This document shows, piece by piece, positions 50,816 to 59,911 of a stretch of 64,000 nt of DNA (its first letter is position 1; each line of letters begins with the position of its first letter). The position numbers and the translations under genes are program-made. Below the pieces are notes generated by a model. It saw only the letters and a program-made list of their open reading frames with translations, was not told the DNA's origin and did not search any database. Source of the DNA: Sphingomonas sp. S1-29 (GTDB taxonomy: Bacteria; Pseudomonadota; Alphaproteobacteria; Sphingomonadales; Sphingomonadaceae); assembly GCF_026167545.1 (NCBI RefSeq), contig NZ_CP110678.1, forward strand, positions 1,671,501-1,735,500, written 5' to 3'.

Positions 50816-53443
50816 ATGCCCACTTCACCGGACCTTAAGCTTTGGGGGGCTATCTGGTGGATCGAACGTACGAAGCTTACCATCCGCTGTTGGGACTTCG
50901 AAGTGCAGTATCTTCCCAACCGAAAGGCATCTCAAGATGTCCCGGCCGAGTCCGACGAGGCGCTGTCCGATCGTCACCGTGAAGCGCTTGCCGCCGCGTT
51001 GACCCCGCTTGCCGAACAGATCGCCCACGCCGATTTGAAGGCGGTGCTGAGCCGGGCCCGCGTCGGCATCCTGCACCGCGATCTCGATCGGCGCGTATTG
51101 ATCGTGAACGAAGCCTATTGCAAATTGGTCGGGCGTTCGGCGCAGCAGCTCGACGGGTTGGAATTCGCGGCGTTCACCCATCCCGACGACGTCGCGCGAT
51201 CCAGCCGGATATTCGCCGAGAATTTCGAGCGGGTAACGCCGTTCGAAATCGAAAAACGCTATATCCGGCCCGATGGGACCGCGATTTGGTGCAGCGTCCA
51301 CGTCTCGTTCGTGGCCGATGCCGCGGGCAAGCCGCAATCGACCATCGTGGTCGCGTCGGACATCACCGCACGCCGCAACGCCGAGGAAGAGCTGCGCGAG
51401 AACGAGGAGCATTACCGGCATACCGTCGAGCTGAACCCGCAGATCAGCTGGACCGCCGGCGCCGACGGCGCGGTGCTCGACGTCAGTTCGCGCTGGCACA
51501 GGATTACCGGCATCGCGAAAACCGATGCGATGGGCGAAAGCTGGATCGCGGCGCTCCACCCCGACGACGTTCCCCGGACGCGAACGCAATGGGCAGCTTC
51601 GGTGGCCAATGCACGGCCGCTCGACATCGAATATCGCCTGCGAACGAGCAGCGGCGCCTATCGTTGGTTTCGCGGACGCGCTGCGGCGCGGGTCGACGCC
51701 GCGGGCGCGGTAGTGAAATGGTATGGCACGCTCGAGGACGTGCACGACCGCCGGCTGGCGCAGGACGAACTGCGCCACAGCGAAGAACGCTTCAGGTTGG
51801 CGGCGCAGGCGGCGAACCTGGGCATTTGGGATCATGACGTAGCCTCGGGCCGCCGCGAATGGTCGAGCGAGTTCAAGGCGATGCTTGGCTTGCCCCCCGA
51901 GACCGAACCCAGCGTCGCCGCCGCGATGACGCTGGTGGTGCCGGAAGATCGCCATCTGCTCGACGCGCTGGTCGATGCTGCGTGGGCAGGCGACAACGAC
52001 GCGCGTTCCGAAATCATCGTTCGCGTGCGGCGTGCCGATGACAACGCGATGCGATGGATGCGCACGGCAGGCTGGCGAATGCAGACGGCATCGGGTCAGC
52101 TCGCCCGTATCGTGGTGACGATCCGCGACGTTACCGACGAACGCACTGCCGAAGACCGCATTCGCTGGGCCGCCAACCACGACGCACTGACCGGCATTGC
52201 AAACCGTTTCCGCTTCACCGAACGGCTGGAGCAAGCGATCGCGCGGTCGAAGCCGGGACGGGAGGTGGCGCTGGTGCTGCTCGACATCGACCGTTTGAAG
52301 GAAATCAACGACACGATCGGGCACGACGCCGGCGACGCGCTGCTCCGCGCGTTCGCCGCGCGGCTCGACGCAGCGTTTGGCAGCGGGACCGTCGTCGGCC
52401 GCCTGGGGGGCGACGAGTTCGCGGCGCTCTTGACGGGGGTTCCCCAATCCGACCTGACCGGCTTGATCGAGGCGGCGCTCGAAGCGCTTCGGCACCCCAT
52501 CGAATATGACGGGCATGCCTGGGATATCCATGCGACCGCGGGGGTCTCGGTCTATCCCAGGGACGGCGCCTGCGCCGATGAACTGCTCAAATCGGCCGAT
52601 ATCGCGCTGTATGTCGGCAAGAGTAACCGGCGCGGCGAGGTTTCGGTGTTCGAACCCGCGATGCGGGCGGGAATCCAGCGCCGCACCTCGATGCTCCACG
52701 TCGCGCGGATGGTCGTCAAGGAAGCGCGCGCGGTGCCCTTTTACCAGCCCAAGGTCGCGCTCGATACGCGGCGGATCACGGGGTTCGAGGCGTTGATGCG
52801 GTGGCATCACGATACCCTGGGCGTCCAGGGCCCCGACACGGTTTCCGCCGCCTTTGAAGACCTGCGGCTGGCCGCGGCGCTGAGCGACCGGATGATCGAT
52901 CGGGTAGCGCATGATTTGCGCGGCTGGATCGATCGCGGGCTGTGCCCCGGGCACGTGGCGATCAACCTGGCGCCCGCAGAATTCCGCGACGATAAACTGG
53001 TCGATCGCGTGATCGGCCCGTTCAACCGGCTTGGCGTTCCGCTCGAATATGTCGAACTCGAGATTACCGAAACCGTCCTGCTGGGCCGCGATACCGACAA
53101 GGTCGCGATCACGCTCGCGGCGCTTCGCGACCGCGGGGTGAAGATCGCGCTCGATGATTTCGGAACGGGCTTCGCCTCGCTTTCGCATCTGAAACTGTTT
53201 CCGGTCGACGTGATCAAGATCGACAAGAGCTTCGTGGCCAATATGTGCCAGCAGCGCGACGACGCGGCGATCGTCGAAGCGGTCGTCGGCCTGGCGCATC
53301 GCCTGAAGAAGGAAGTGGTGGCCGAAGGCATCGAGCGCGAGAACGAGGCCAGCTATCTGTCCGAACTGGGATGCACCTACGGCCAGGGCTATCTGTTCGG
53401 GCGCGCGGTACCGGCGGCTGCGGTTCCCGCGTTGCTCGGCTGA
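50816..53443 (+). CDS. PAS-PAS-PAS-GGDEF-EAL protein (cyclic di-GMP signalling)
   Basis: An 875-residue protein. Three PAS domains cover about residues 55-440 (RDLDRRVLIVNEAYCKLVGR; NPQISWTAGADGAVLDVSSR; AQAANLGIWDHDVASGRREW), each followed by a PAC-like end such as VVASDITARRNAEEEL. The GGDEF domain has an intact motif, VGRLGGDEFAALL (531-535), and the EAL domain has GFEALMRW (658-660), LDDFGTGFASLSHLK and VVAEGIEREN. Both enzyme activities look possible. No membrane helices, so it senses an internal cue. The ATG at 50816 has a weak ribosome-binding site and the first 35 residues are unusual (LKLWGAIWWIERTK), so a later start is possible. Confidence 0.9.
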   Translation: MPTSPDLKLWGAIWWIERTKLTIRCWDFEVQYLPNRKASQDVPAESDEALSDRHREALAAALTPLAEQIAHADLKAVLSRARVGILHRDLDRRVLIVNEAYCKLVGRSAQQLDGLEFAAFTHPDDVARSSRIFAENFERVTPFEIEKRYIRPDGTAIWCSVHVSFVADAAGKPQSTIVVASDITARRNAEEELRENEEHYRHTVELNPQISWTAGADGAVLDVSSRWHRITGIAKTDAMGESWIAALHPDDVPRTRTQWAASVANARPLDIEYRLRTSSGAYRWFRGRAAARVDAAGAVVKWYGTLEDVHDRRLAQDELRHSEERFRLAAQAANLGIWDHDVASGRREWSSEFKAMLGLPPETEPSVAAAMTLVVPEDRHLLDALVDAAWAGDNDARSEIIVRVRRADDNAMRWMRTAGWRMQTASGQLARIVVTIRDVTDERTAEDRIRWAANHDALTGIANRFRFTERLEQAIARSKPGREVALVLLDIDRLKEINDTIGHDAGDALLRAFAARLDAAFGSGTVVGRLGGDEFAALLTGVPQSDLTGLIEAALEALRHPIEYDGHAWDIHATAGVSVYPRDGACADELLKSADIALYVGKSNRRGEVSVFEPAMRAGIQRRTSMLHVARMVVKEARAVPFYQPKVALDTRRITGFEALMRWHHDTLGVQGPDTVSAAFEDLRLAAALSDRMIDRVAHDLRGWIDRGLCPGHVAINLAPAEFRDDKLVDRVIGPFNRLGVPLEYVELEITETVLLGRDTDKVAITLAALRDRGVKIALDDFGTGFASLSHLKLFPVDVIKIDKSFVANMCQQRDDAAIVEAVVGLAHRLKKEVVAEGIERENEASYLSELGCTYGQGYLFGRAVPAAAVPALLG

Positions 53444-53458
53444 AGCGCAAGGCTGGAG

Positions 53459-53674
53459 TCACCGATCGGCGAATCGTTCCTCGACACGCGCCGCGCGGAC
53501 CAGCGCCGCGCTCGACAGCAGGATCGCCGATACCAGCACCGCGATCGACAAGATCCCGCCGCGCGTGACCTCCACTCCCGCCGCCATCTCGGCACCGCTC
53601 GGCATCGTCAGCGAAAATTCGGCGCGCTGATATGCAGGGGTCGCCACCAGCGCTCGATTCTTGTCCTTGGCCAT
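53459..53674 (-). CDS. Small single-helix membrane protein, unknown
   Basis: A 71-residue protein starting [20 protein letters not shown], with one membrane helix near the C-terminus ([20 protein letters not shown]) and a short charged tail. The ATG has AGGAG eight bases upstream, which decides this start over an in-frame codon at 53731. It is convergent with the PAS-GGDEF-EAL gene and divergent from rpmG. I recognise no family. Confidence 0.65.
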   Translation of the reverse strand: MAKDKNRALVATPAYQRAEFSLTMPSGAEMAAGVEVTRGGILSIAVLVSAILLSSAALVRAARVEERFADR

Positions 53675-53816
53675 GCCACAGCTCCTGCACCGGTTCCCGA
53701 TCGCCTTGACAATCGCACGCCGGTGCCGCATGCGCTCGCATCAATCGGCGGCCGCTTCGATGCGCGCCGCCTTTCGCATTTTCGCCTTATGGCATCACGA
53801 AGACAAGGATTGGGCC

Positions 53817-53984
53817 ATGGCCAAGCCGACTACCGTCAAGATCCGGCTGGTAAGCACCGCCGACACCGGCTTCTTCTATGTGACGAAGAAGAACCCGCGC
53901 AACCAGACCGAGAAGATGTCGTTCCGCAAGTACGACCCGGTGGTGCGCAAGCATGTCGAATTCAAGGAAGCCAAGATCAAGTGA
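53817..53984 (+). CDS. rpmG: 50S ribosomal protein L33
   Basis: A 55-residue ribosomal protein: [20 protein letters not shown] followed by [20 protein letters not shown] and a basic end EFKEAKIK. It lacks the four-Cys zinc form. It lies alone with a GC-rich hairpin immediately downstream, as is usual for rpmG in alphaproteobacteria. Confidence 0.97.
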   Translation: MAKPTTVKIRLVSTADTGFFYVTKKNPRNQTEKMSFRKYDPVVRKHVEFKEAKIK

Positions 53985-53989
53985 TCTGG

Positions 53990-54017
53990 GGCCCCTCTCC
54001 CGCCGCGCGGGGGAGGG
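53990..54017. terminator. CCCTCTCCCGCCGCGCGGGGGAGGG hairpin after rpmG
   Basis: A palindrome of the GGGAGGGG family placed between the convergent rpmG and divK genes; a likely shared transcription end. Confidence 0.6.
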
Positions 54018-54026
54018 ATTTGGCGG

Positions 54027-54389
54027 TCACGCCAGCGCGCGTATCTCGTCCATGAATCGCATCACCGAGATCGGCTTCGAGACATAGGCGGTCGCTCCCG
54101 CCGCGCGAATCCGGTCTTCGTCGTCGCGTCCGGCATAGGCGGTCACCGCCATGATCGGGATCGCACGCAGCCGCGAATCGGCCTTCATCCGCTGGATCAG
54201 CTCATAGCCGGTGACGTGCGGCAGCTGGATGTCCATCACCACCAGGTCGGGCATCACTTCGCGCGCGCGCGCCACCGCCTCGCGCCCGTCGCGCACCGGT
54301 TCGGCGATATAGTCGTGCGCGCGCAGCAAATCGCAGAACAGCTTCAGGTTGAGCTCGTTGTCCTCGACAACCAGCACCTTCTTTGCCAC
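54027..54389 (-). CDS. divK: Response regulator DivK (cell cycle)
   Basis: A 120-residue single receiver domain. KKVLVVEDNELNLKLFCDLL carries the acidic pocket, DLVVMDIQLP the phospho-acceptor Asp, and AVTAYAGRDDEDR plus YVSKPISVMRF the conserved Thr and Lys. The high similarity to Caulobacter DivK supports a role in the PleC/DivJ cell-cycle phosphorelay. The GTG at 54389 is preferred because AGGCGG lies five bases upstream and DivK proteins start at xKKVL; an ATG at 54410 would add seven residues but has no ribosome-binding site. It is divergent from the DUF3572 gene. Confidence 0.88.
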   Translation of the reverse strand: MAKKVLVVEDNELNLKLFCDLLRAHDYIAEPVRDGREAVARAREVMPDLVVMDIQLPHVTGYELIQRMKADSRLRAIPIMAVTAYAGRDDEDRIRAAGATAYVSKPISVMRFMDEIRALA

Positions 54390-54427
54390 GTCGACCGCCT
54401 GTTCCTGCATGACGTGAGCGCTAGCCG

Positions 54428-54706
54428 ATGCCGATCCGCGAGACAAATCCCGACCGCGATTCGCACATGATCGCGCTGCAGGCGCTGGTATGGGCGCTGG
54501 GCGACCCCCGGCGCGCCGAGCGGCTGCTCGACACCACCGGGCTCAGCCCACAATCGCTGCGCGAAGGCGCGGGCGATCCCGCGGTGCTCGCCGCCGCGCT
54601 CGGCTTTCTCGAAGCCCATGAGCCCGATCTGATCGCGTGCGCCGAATCGCTCGGCGTCTCGCCCGCGCTGCTGGTGCAGGCACGCGAATCGCTGGAGAAT
54701 CTATGA
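54428..54706 (+). CDS. DUF3572 family protein
   Basis: A 92-residue all-helical alphaproteobacterial protein: ALQALVWALGDPRRAERLLD and SLGVSPALLVQARESL are the DUF3572 core. Function is unknown. It is almost always next to divK, as here, in divergent orientation, and overlaps the HAD-like gene by 4 bp (ATGA), so they are co-translated. A cell-cycle link is only inferred from the neighbourhood. Confidence 0.88.
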   Translation: MPIRETNPDRDSHMIALQALVWALGDPRRAERLLDTTGLSPQSLREGAGDPAVLAAALGFLEAHEPDLIACAESLGVSPALLVQARESLENL

Positions 54707-55329
54707 AGCCGTTGTTGATTTGCGATTGTGACGAGGTGCTGTTGCACATGGTGCGCCATTTCCGCACCTGGCTCGACGAGGCGCATGATATCGATTTCAC
54801 GATCGCGCATGGCGATTTCTCGACCGCGATGACCCGGCGGAGCGACGGCAGCACCGTGGTGCGCGACGAGATGTGGGGGATGCTCGACGGCTTCTTCCCC
54901 GCCGAAATGGCGCGGCAGACCTTGGTGCCGCATGCCCGCGAGGCGCTGGCGGCGCTCGCCGAACAGGCCGATATCGTCATCCTCACGAATCTGAAGGATC
55001 ACTGCCGCAGCCATCGAATCGACCAGCTGGCGGCGCACGGTATCGCGCACCGCGTCGATTGCAACCAGGGCGGCAAGGGCAACCCGGTCGCGGCGCTGGT
55101 CGCCGAGCACGGCCATCCGGTGACGGTGTTCGTCGACGATCTAGCGGTCCACCACGAATCGGTCGCGCGCCATGCCCCCGGCGTCCACCGGCTGCACATG
55201 ATCTCCGAACCCGATCTTGCCACCGTCACGCCGGCCGCGGCGCACGCGCATGCGCGAATCGACGACTGGCGCGACGCGCGCGGCTGGATCGCCGAGCGTT
55301 TCGCTTCGGGCTTGCCCGCCGCCGCCTGA
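54703..55329 (+). CDS. HAD superfamily hydrolase
   Basis: A 208-residue HAD-like phosphatase. Motif I is LLICDCDEVLLHMVRHF with Asp8 and Asp10, motif II is IVILTNLKDH, and motif III/IV is VTVFVDDLAVHHES. The cap insertion between motifs I and II is small. The substrate is unknown. It overlaps the DUF3572 stop by 4 bp and is followed 17 bp later by a RidA gene, so three genes form one unit. Confidence 0.88.
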   Translation: MKPLLICDCDEVLLHMVRHFRTWLDEAHDIDFTIAHGDFSTAMTRRSDGSTVVRDEMWGMLDGFFPAEMARQTLVPHAREALAALAEQADIVILTNLKDHCRSHRIDQLAAHGIAHRVDCNQGGKGNPVAALVAEHGHPVTVFVDDLAVHHESVARHAPGVHRLHMISEPDLATVTPAAAHAHARIDDWRDARGWIAERFASGLPAAA

Positions 55330-55346
55330 CCCGGCACATCGGGGGG

Positions 55347-55811
55347 ATGAGCGACACCATCGAAGCGAAGCTGGCCGATCTCGGCCTCACCCTCCCCACC
55401 CCCGCGGCGCCGGTCGCGACCTATGCGCCCGCGGTGATCGCGGGCAATTTGCTCCACATCTCGGGCCAGCTGCCGTTCGACGACGGCGCGCTGATGACCG
55501 GGCGCGTCGGCGAGGATCGCGACCTCGATTATGCCGCGCACGCCGCGCAGCGCTGCGCGCTGATGCTGATCGCGCAGATGAAGGCGGCGCTGGGCGACGA
55601 TCTGTCGCGCGTCGTGCGGGTCGTGAAGCTCGGCGTATTCGTCAATTCGGCGGGCAGCTTCACCGATCAGGCCAAGGTCGCCAATGGCGCGTCCGAGCTG
55701 ATGATCGCGGCATTCGGCGATGCCGGGCGGCATGCGCGCAGCGCGGTCGGGGTACCCGTGCTGCCGCTCGGTGCGGTGGTCGAGATCGACGCGATCGTCC
55801 AGATCGGCTGA
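55347..55811 (+). CDS. RidA family protein (YjgF/YER057c/UK114)
   Basis: A 154-residue member of the RidA family. It starts MSDTIEAKLADLGLTLPTPA; VIAGNLLHISGQLPFDDGAL is the family core, and RVVKLGVFVNSAGSFTDQAK and SAVGVPVLPLGAVVEIDAIV finish it. RidA proteins deaminate reactive enamine/imine intermediates, but this longer subgroup lacks some RidA active-site residues, so its activity is less sure. The ATG is preceded by GGGGGG. Confidence 0.9.
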   Translation: MSDTIEAKLADLGLTLPTPAAPVATYAPAVIAGNLLHISGQLPFDDGALMTGRVGEDRDLDYAAHAAQRCALMLIAQMKAALGDDLSRVVRVVKLGVFVNSAGSFTDQAKVANGASELMIAAFGDAGRHARSAVGVPVLPLGAVVEIDAIVQIG

Positions 55812-55819
55812 ACCCCGCG

Positions 55820-55900
55820 CTGTGGCTTCGCGGCCACAAAAACGGTCGTTTTGTGCAAGGCAGCAGAATAAAGTTGTGCGTTGCCGCTCGTTGCGGCAAC
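55820..55900 (+). promoter_or_regulatory. Series of stem-loops between ridA-like and porin genes
   Basis: Three hairpins in a row: TGTGGC/GCCACA with a six-base loop just after the RidA stop, then CACAAAA...TTTTGTG around CGGTCG, then GTTGCCGC-TCGTT-GCGGCAAC (55880-55900). The first two together look like a terminator ending in a T-run; the third could lie in the 5' leader of the porin gene and affect its expression. No further gene fits in the gap. Confidence 0.45.
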
Positions 55901-56007
55901 GTTACTACGTTCGACTAGTATATCGCGCGCATGCCCCAGGGCATCGGCAGACGCGGGACCGTCGGGCAGCAGGAGAGAACCATCGCCTTCTATCCGAAAG
56001 GGACCCG

Positions 56008-56850
56008 ATGCGTTTCTCTACTCTGGGGCTTTCAGCCCTGCTTCTGACGTGCGCCACCCCTGCATTTGCGCAGGAGGAAACCGCACCGCCCGAACCGGTC
56101 ACCGTTTCGGGCAGCGTCACCCTCGCCTCCGACTATCGCTTCCGCGGCGTCTCGCAGTCCGACAAGGGCTTCGTGATCCAGGGCGGCGCGACCGTCGCGC
56201 ATGAGAGCGGCGTCTATGGCGGCTTCTGGGGATCGAACCTCGCCGGCTGGGGCACCTTCGGCGGCCCCAACCTCGAGCTCGACCTGTTCGCCGGCTTCAA
56301 GACCCCGGTCGGCGGCGGCGGCACGCTCGATATCGGCGCGACGTGGTACATGTACCCCGATGGCGCCAACACCACCGACTTCATCGAACCCTATGTGAAG
56401 CTGTCGGGCACCGCCGGGCCGGTTTCGCTGACTGCGGGCGTCTTCTACGCGCCCTCGCAGGAGGCGCTGGGCCGCTGGTATTTCACCGGCGCCGATGCGG
56501 CCGCCGGGGTCTATAACGATCCGGGCGACAAGGAAGACAATCTCTACCTGTCGGGCGACGCGGTCGCAGCGATCCCCAACACCCCGATCAGCCTGCGCGG
56601 CCATATCGGCTATTCGGACGGCAATCCGGGGCTCGGCCCCAACGGCACCAGCGTCGCCCCAACCGGGCAATATTGGGATTACGCCGTCGGCGCCGACCTG
56701 ACCTATAGCGGCCTCACCTTAGGGGTTACCTATGTCGGCACCGACATCAGCGATGCCGATGGCGCCTATCTGCTGCCCAACTTCTCGAAGGGCGGGTTCG
56801 ACAGCATTGCCGACGGCACCGTCGTCTTCTCGCTGACCGCCGCGTTCTAA
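56008..56850 (+). CDS. TorF family putative porin
   Basis: A 280-residue outer-membrane protein with a clear signal peptide (MRFSTLGLSALLLTCATPAF, cleavage after FAQ). The mature start VTVSGSVTLASDYRFRGVSQ is the signature of the TorF/gcw_chp family, common and often multi-copy in sphingomonads. A final strand FSLTAAF ends in Phe. It probably forms a beta-barrel for uptake of nutrients or signals; specific cargo is unknown. The ATG at 56008 has AAAGGGA upstream. A partial inverted repeat follows the gene. Confidence 0.9.
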   Translation: MRFSTLGLSALLLTCATPAFAQEETAPPEPVTVSGSVTLASDYRFRGVSQSDKGFVIQGGATVAHESGVYGGFWGSNLAGWGTFGGPNLELDLFAGFKTPVGGGGTLDIGATWYMYPDGANTTDFIEPYVKLSGTAGPVSLTAGVFYAPSQEALGRWYFTGADAAAGVYNDPGDKEDNLYLSGDAVAAIPNTPISLRGHIGYSDGNPGLGPNGTSVAPTGQYWDYAVGADLTYSGLTLGVTYVGTDISDADGAYLLPNFSKGGFDSIADGTVVFSLTAAF

Positions 56851-56872
56851 GTCGAACGAACGCCAGCCTTTT

Positions 56873-56897
56873 CGCCATTCCCGCGCGAGCGGGGATG
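56873..56897. repeat. Degenerate ATTCCCGCGCGAGCGGGGAT hairpin
   Basis: A single, imperfect hairpin related to the 7438-7512 family, just after the TorF-type porin gene; a possible weak terminator. Confidence 0.6.
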
Positions 56898-56980
56898 GCG
56901 ACCGGGGCCGCGACAAAGCCCACTCGACAAAGTCACGCGCTTGCGCTGTTCTCCCGGCATCCAACCGGAGCCCTCGCCGA

Positions 56981-58831
56981 TTGCGCCTTCACACCCCCCT
57001 GCTCGCCCTGCTGCTCGCCACCACCGGACTCGGCCATGCCGCCCCGGGCCGACAGGCAAGTGCAGCCCTCCCCTTCACCTTTGAAGAACTGATGGTGCCG
57101 ATGCGCGACGGCGCACGGTTGCAGACGGTGATCCTGCGCCCGACCGACAAGACCGGCCCGCTGCCGATCCTGTTCCAGCGCAGCCCCTATGGCGTCCCCG
57201 GCGGTGTTCCCGCGACGATCCCCGCCGATATGCGCTTCCTGGTCGACGACGGCTACATCCTGGTGTTCCAGAACATGCGCGGCCAGTTCAAATCCGATGG
57301 CGACTTCACCATGTCGATGGCGCTCGCACCCGCCGGCTCGGACGCGATCGACGAAGCGACCGACGGCTATGACAGCGTCGACTGGCTGGTGAAGAACGTG
57401 AAGGGCAACAACGGCAAGGTCGGCATGTGGGGCGTGTCTTACCCCGGTTATGCCGCCGCGGTCGCGCTCGCCAAGCCGCATCCCGCGCTCAAAGCCGTCA
57501 GCCCACAGGCGGCGTGGAACGACTGGTGGATCAACGACGATCTCCACCGCTATGGCGCGTTCCGCCTGTCCTACGCCACCGACTGGCTGTTCTCGCTGCA
57601 GAACAATGATCAAGGCCGCGATTTCGATTATGGCGGCAAGGGCGTGGTCGACACCTATGCCTGGTTCCTCAAGCTTGGCCCGGTCGAGAATCTCGATACG
57701 CAATATTTCAAGGGCAGCGTGCCTATGCTGCGTTCGATCATCGACCGGCCGAATTATGATTCGTTCTGGAAGGCCAATCGCTGGACCGATCGGCTGGGCA
57801 AGACGACGGTGCCGACGCTGCATGTCGCGGGATTCTGGGACCAGGAAGATCCGCTGGGCACCTGGAAAATCTACGAACGGATGGAGGCTGCCGACCCCGA
57901 CGGCCTGAACATGATCGTCGCGGGTCCGTGGGCGCATGGCAGTTGGCGCGGGCCGGGCAGCGATGTCGGCTATATCAAGTTCGGCACCGAGAGCGGCACT
58001 GCGTTCCGCCGCGACATCGAAGCGCCGTTCTTCGCGCACTGGCTGCACGGCAAGGGCCCCAAACCCGCGTTCGAAGCGCGGATGTTCCAGAGCGGCTCCT
58101 GGGCGTGGAAGGACTATCCGCAATGGCCGCCGCGCGCCGCCGCCGCGACGAACCTGTATCTGCGCGCCGACGGCAGCCTGTCGTTCACCGCGCCGGCGGC
58201 GGGCGAGGGCTGCCGCGACTATCTGTCGGACCCCGCCAATCCGGTGCCGTTTCGCGAGCGCCCGATCTCCCGCACCTATCCCTCCCAGGAATGGCGCTGG
58301 TGGGAAGCTGCCGACCAGCGCTTCGTCGATGGCCGTCCCGATGTGTTGACCTATACCAGCGCCCCGCTCGAGGCTGATCTGACCGTCACCGGCGCGGTCG
58401 CGGCGCGGCTGATGGCATCGACCAGCGGCACCGACAGCGACATGGTGGTCAAGCTGATCGACGTGCTGCCCGACGATTACGAACCCGCCCCCGGCCGCGC
58501 GCTGGGCGATTATCCCAAGACGCTCAACGGCTATCAGTTCCCGATCGCGATGGAGGTCCGCCGCGGCCGCTGGCTCGAAAGCTACGAGACCGCCAAGCCG
58601 CTGGTGCCCAACAAGGTGGTGGCGTGGGACGTGCCGATGAAGGACCACGACCATGTCTTCAAGGCGGGGCACCGGATCATCGTGCAGGTCCAGTCGAGCT
58701 GGTTCCCGATGATCGACCGCAACCCGCAGAAGTTCGTGCCCAATATCTACAAGGCAAAGGCGGAGGATTTCGTGAAGGCGACTCAGCGGGTTTGTGCGGG
58801 ATCGTACGTGGCGTTGCCGGTGATGCGCTGA
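56981..58831 (+). CDS. CocE/NonD family hydrolase, secreted
   Basis: A 616-residue serine hydrolase with a signal peptide (LHTPLLALLLATTGLGHAAP). The alpha/beta-hydrolase core has VGMWGVSYPGYAAAV (nucleophile Ser), HVAGFWDQEDPLGTW (Asp) and AGPWAHGSW (His); the X-Pro dipeptidyl-peptidase-like C-terminal jelly roll follows (ADLTVTGAVAARLMASTSGT). Relatives cleave acyl esters, amides or glutaryl-beta-lactams. The start is TTG at 56981 with GGAG ten bases upstream; it is accepted because the signal peptide begins there and no ATG is nearby in frame. Confidence 0.9.
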   Translation: MRLHTPLLALLLATTGLGHAAPGRQASAALPFTFEELMVPMRDGARLQTVILRPTDKTGPLPILFQRSPYGVPGGVPATIPADMRFLVDDGYILVFQNMRGQFKSDGDFTMSMALAPAGSDAIDEATDGYDSVDWLVKNVKGNNGKVGMWGVSYPGYAAAVALAKPHPALKAVSPQAAWNDWWINDDLHRYGAFRLSYATDWLFSLQNNDQGRDFDYGGKGVVDTYAWFLKLGPVENLDTQYFKGSVPMLRSIIDRPNYDSFWKANRWTDRLGKTTVPTLHVAGFWDQEDPLGTWKIYERMEAADPDGLNMIVAGPWAHGSWRGPGSDVGYIKFGTESGTAFRRDIEAPFFAHWLHGKGPKPAFEARMFQSGSWAWKDYPQWPPRAAAATNLYLRADGSLSFTAPAAGEGCRDYLSDPANPVPFRERPISRTYPSQEWRWWEAADQRFVDGRPDVLTYTSAPLEADLTVTGAVAARLMASTSGTDSDMVVKLIDVLPDDYEPAPGRALGDYPKTLNGYQFPIAMEVRRGRWLESYETAKPLVPNKVVAWDVPMKDHDHVFKAGHRIIVQVQSSWFPMIDRNPQKFVPNIYKAKAEDFVKATQRVCAGSYVALPVMR

Positions 58832-58862
58832 GCCGAGGGTTGGTGGGACGGGGCATAAGCAG

Positions 58863-59007
58863 CCCGTGCGTGTCCGCCCCCTCCACCAGCTTCGCTGGTC
58901 CCCCTCCCCCTTGCGGGGGAGGATGAGGTCAGTCTCGGGACACACTGCAATCCTCCCCCGCCAGGGGGAGGTGCCGCGCAGCGGCGGAGGGGGCGGATAC
59001 GCACGGG
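58863..59007. repeat. Long compound inverted repeat between convergent genes
   Basis: CCCGTGCGTGTCCGCCCCCT (58863-) is matched by AGGGGGCGGATACGCACGGG (ending 59007) with one mismatch, a 22-bp arm pair around two inner palindromes (CCTCCCCCTTGCGGGGGAGG and CCTCCCCCGCCAGGGGGAGG). It lies between the convergent CocE and ABC-2 permease genes and may end transcription from both sides. Confidence 0.85.
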
Positions 59008-59046
59008 CGGTTGTAAGTAACCCACCCCCTTACGGTCGGAGCACTT

Positions 59047-59808
59047 CTACCGCTTCAACCGATACCCGGTCTTGAACATCCACCCCACCAGCGCGGCGCA
59101 CCCCAGCAGGAACGCAAACGTCACCCCCAGGCTCAACCACACGCTGACATCGCCCTGGCCGAAAAAGCTCCAGCGAAACCCGCTAACCAGATACACCACC
59201 GGGTTGAACAGACTCACCGTCCGCCAAGGCTCGGGCAGCATGTCGATCGAATAAAAGGCACCGCCGAGGAAGGTCAGCGGGGTGATCAGCAACGCGGGGA
59301 CCAGCGACAATTGCTCGAACCCCTTGGCCCAGATGCCGATGATGAAGCCGAACAGGCTGAAGGTCACCGAGGTCAGGATCAGGAAGGCGACCATCATCGC
59401 CGGATGTTCGATGCGAAGGTCGACGAAGAAGGTCGAGGTCGCCAGGATGATCAGCCCGATCAGCATCGACTTGCTCGCCGCCGCGCCGACATAGCCAAGC
59501 AGCAATTCGAAGGTCGAAACCGGCGCCGACAGCAATTCATAGATCGTGCCGGTGAATTTCGGGAAATAAATGCCGAACGACGCATTCGACAGGCTCTGCG
59601 TCAGCAACGTCAGCATGATCAGCCCGGGGACGATGAAGCTGCCATAGCCCACGCCGTCGATCGCCTCCATACGGCTGCCGATCGCGCCGCCGAAGACGAT
59701 GAAATACAGCGCAGTCGTGATCACCGGGGTGACGATCGACTGCCAGAAGGTGCGCCCGAAGCGCGCCATTTCGAAGCGATAGATCGCCGCGACGCCGTGG
59801 AGGTTCAT
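59047..59808 (-). CDS. ABC-2 type transporter permease
   Basis: A 253-residue inner-membrane protein with six helices: [20 protein letters not shown] opens it, and [20 protein letters not shown] and [20 protein letters not shown] are ABC-2 signatures. It pairs with the ATPase encoded upstream to export an unknown lipid, polysaccharide or drug. The start at 59808 is chosen; ATG at 59817 (MLRMNLHG) is nearly as good. An inverted repeat of about 75 bases separates it from the ATPase gene although the two must work together. Confidence 0.9.
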   Translation of the reverse strand: MNLHGVAAIYRFEMARFGRTFWQSIVTPVITTALYFIVFGGAIGSRMEAIDGVGYGSFIVPGLIMLTLLTQSLSNASFGIYFPKFTGTIYELLSAPVSTFELLLGYVGAAASKSMLIGLIILATSTFFVDLRIEHPAMMVAFLILTSVTFSLFGFIIGIWAKGFEQLSLVPALLITPLTFLGGAFYSIDMLPEPWRTVSLFNPVVYLVSGFRWSFFGQGDVSVWLSLGVTFAFLLGCAALVGWMFKTGYRLKR

Positions 59809-59817
59809 GCGTAACAT

Positions 59818-59893
59818 CCGTTCGTTTCGAGCATCGTCGAGAAACCTTGTTCGGCGCGCGCGGCAGTTTCTCGACTGCGCTCGAAACGAACGG
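59818..59893. repeat. Inverted repeat, CCGTTCGTTTCGAGC family, inside an ABC operon
   Basis: CCGTTCGTTTCGAGCATCGT and the mirrored TGCGCTCGAAACGAACGG enclose a short loop. The same family lies in putA at 8886. Here it separates co-functional ATPase and permease genes by 95-103 bp instead of the usual few bases. Confidence 0.85.
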
Positions 59894-59911
59894 TGGGGAG
59901 AGCGCGTCTGT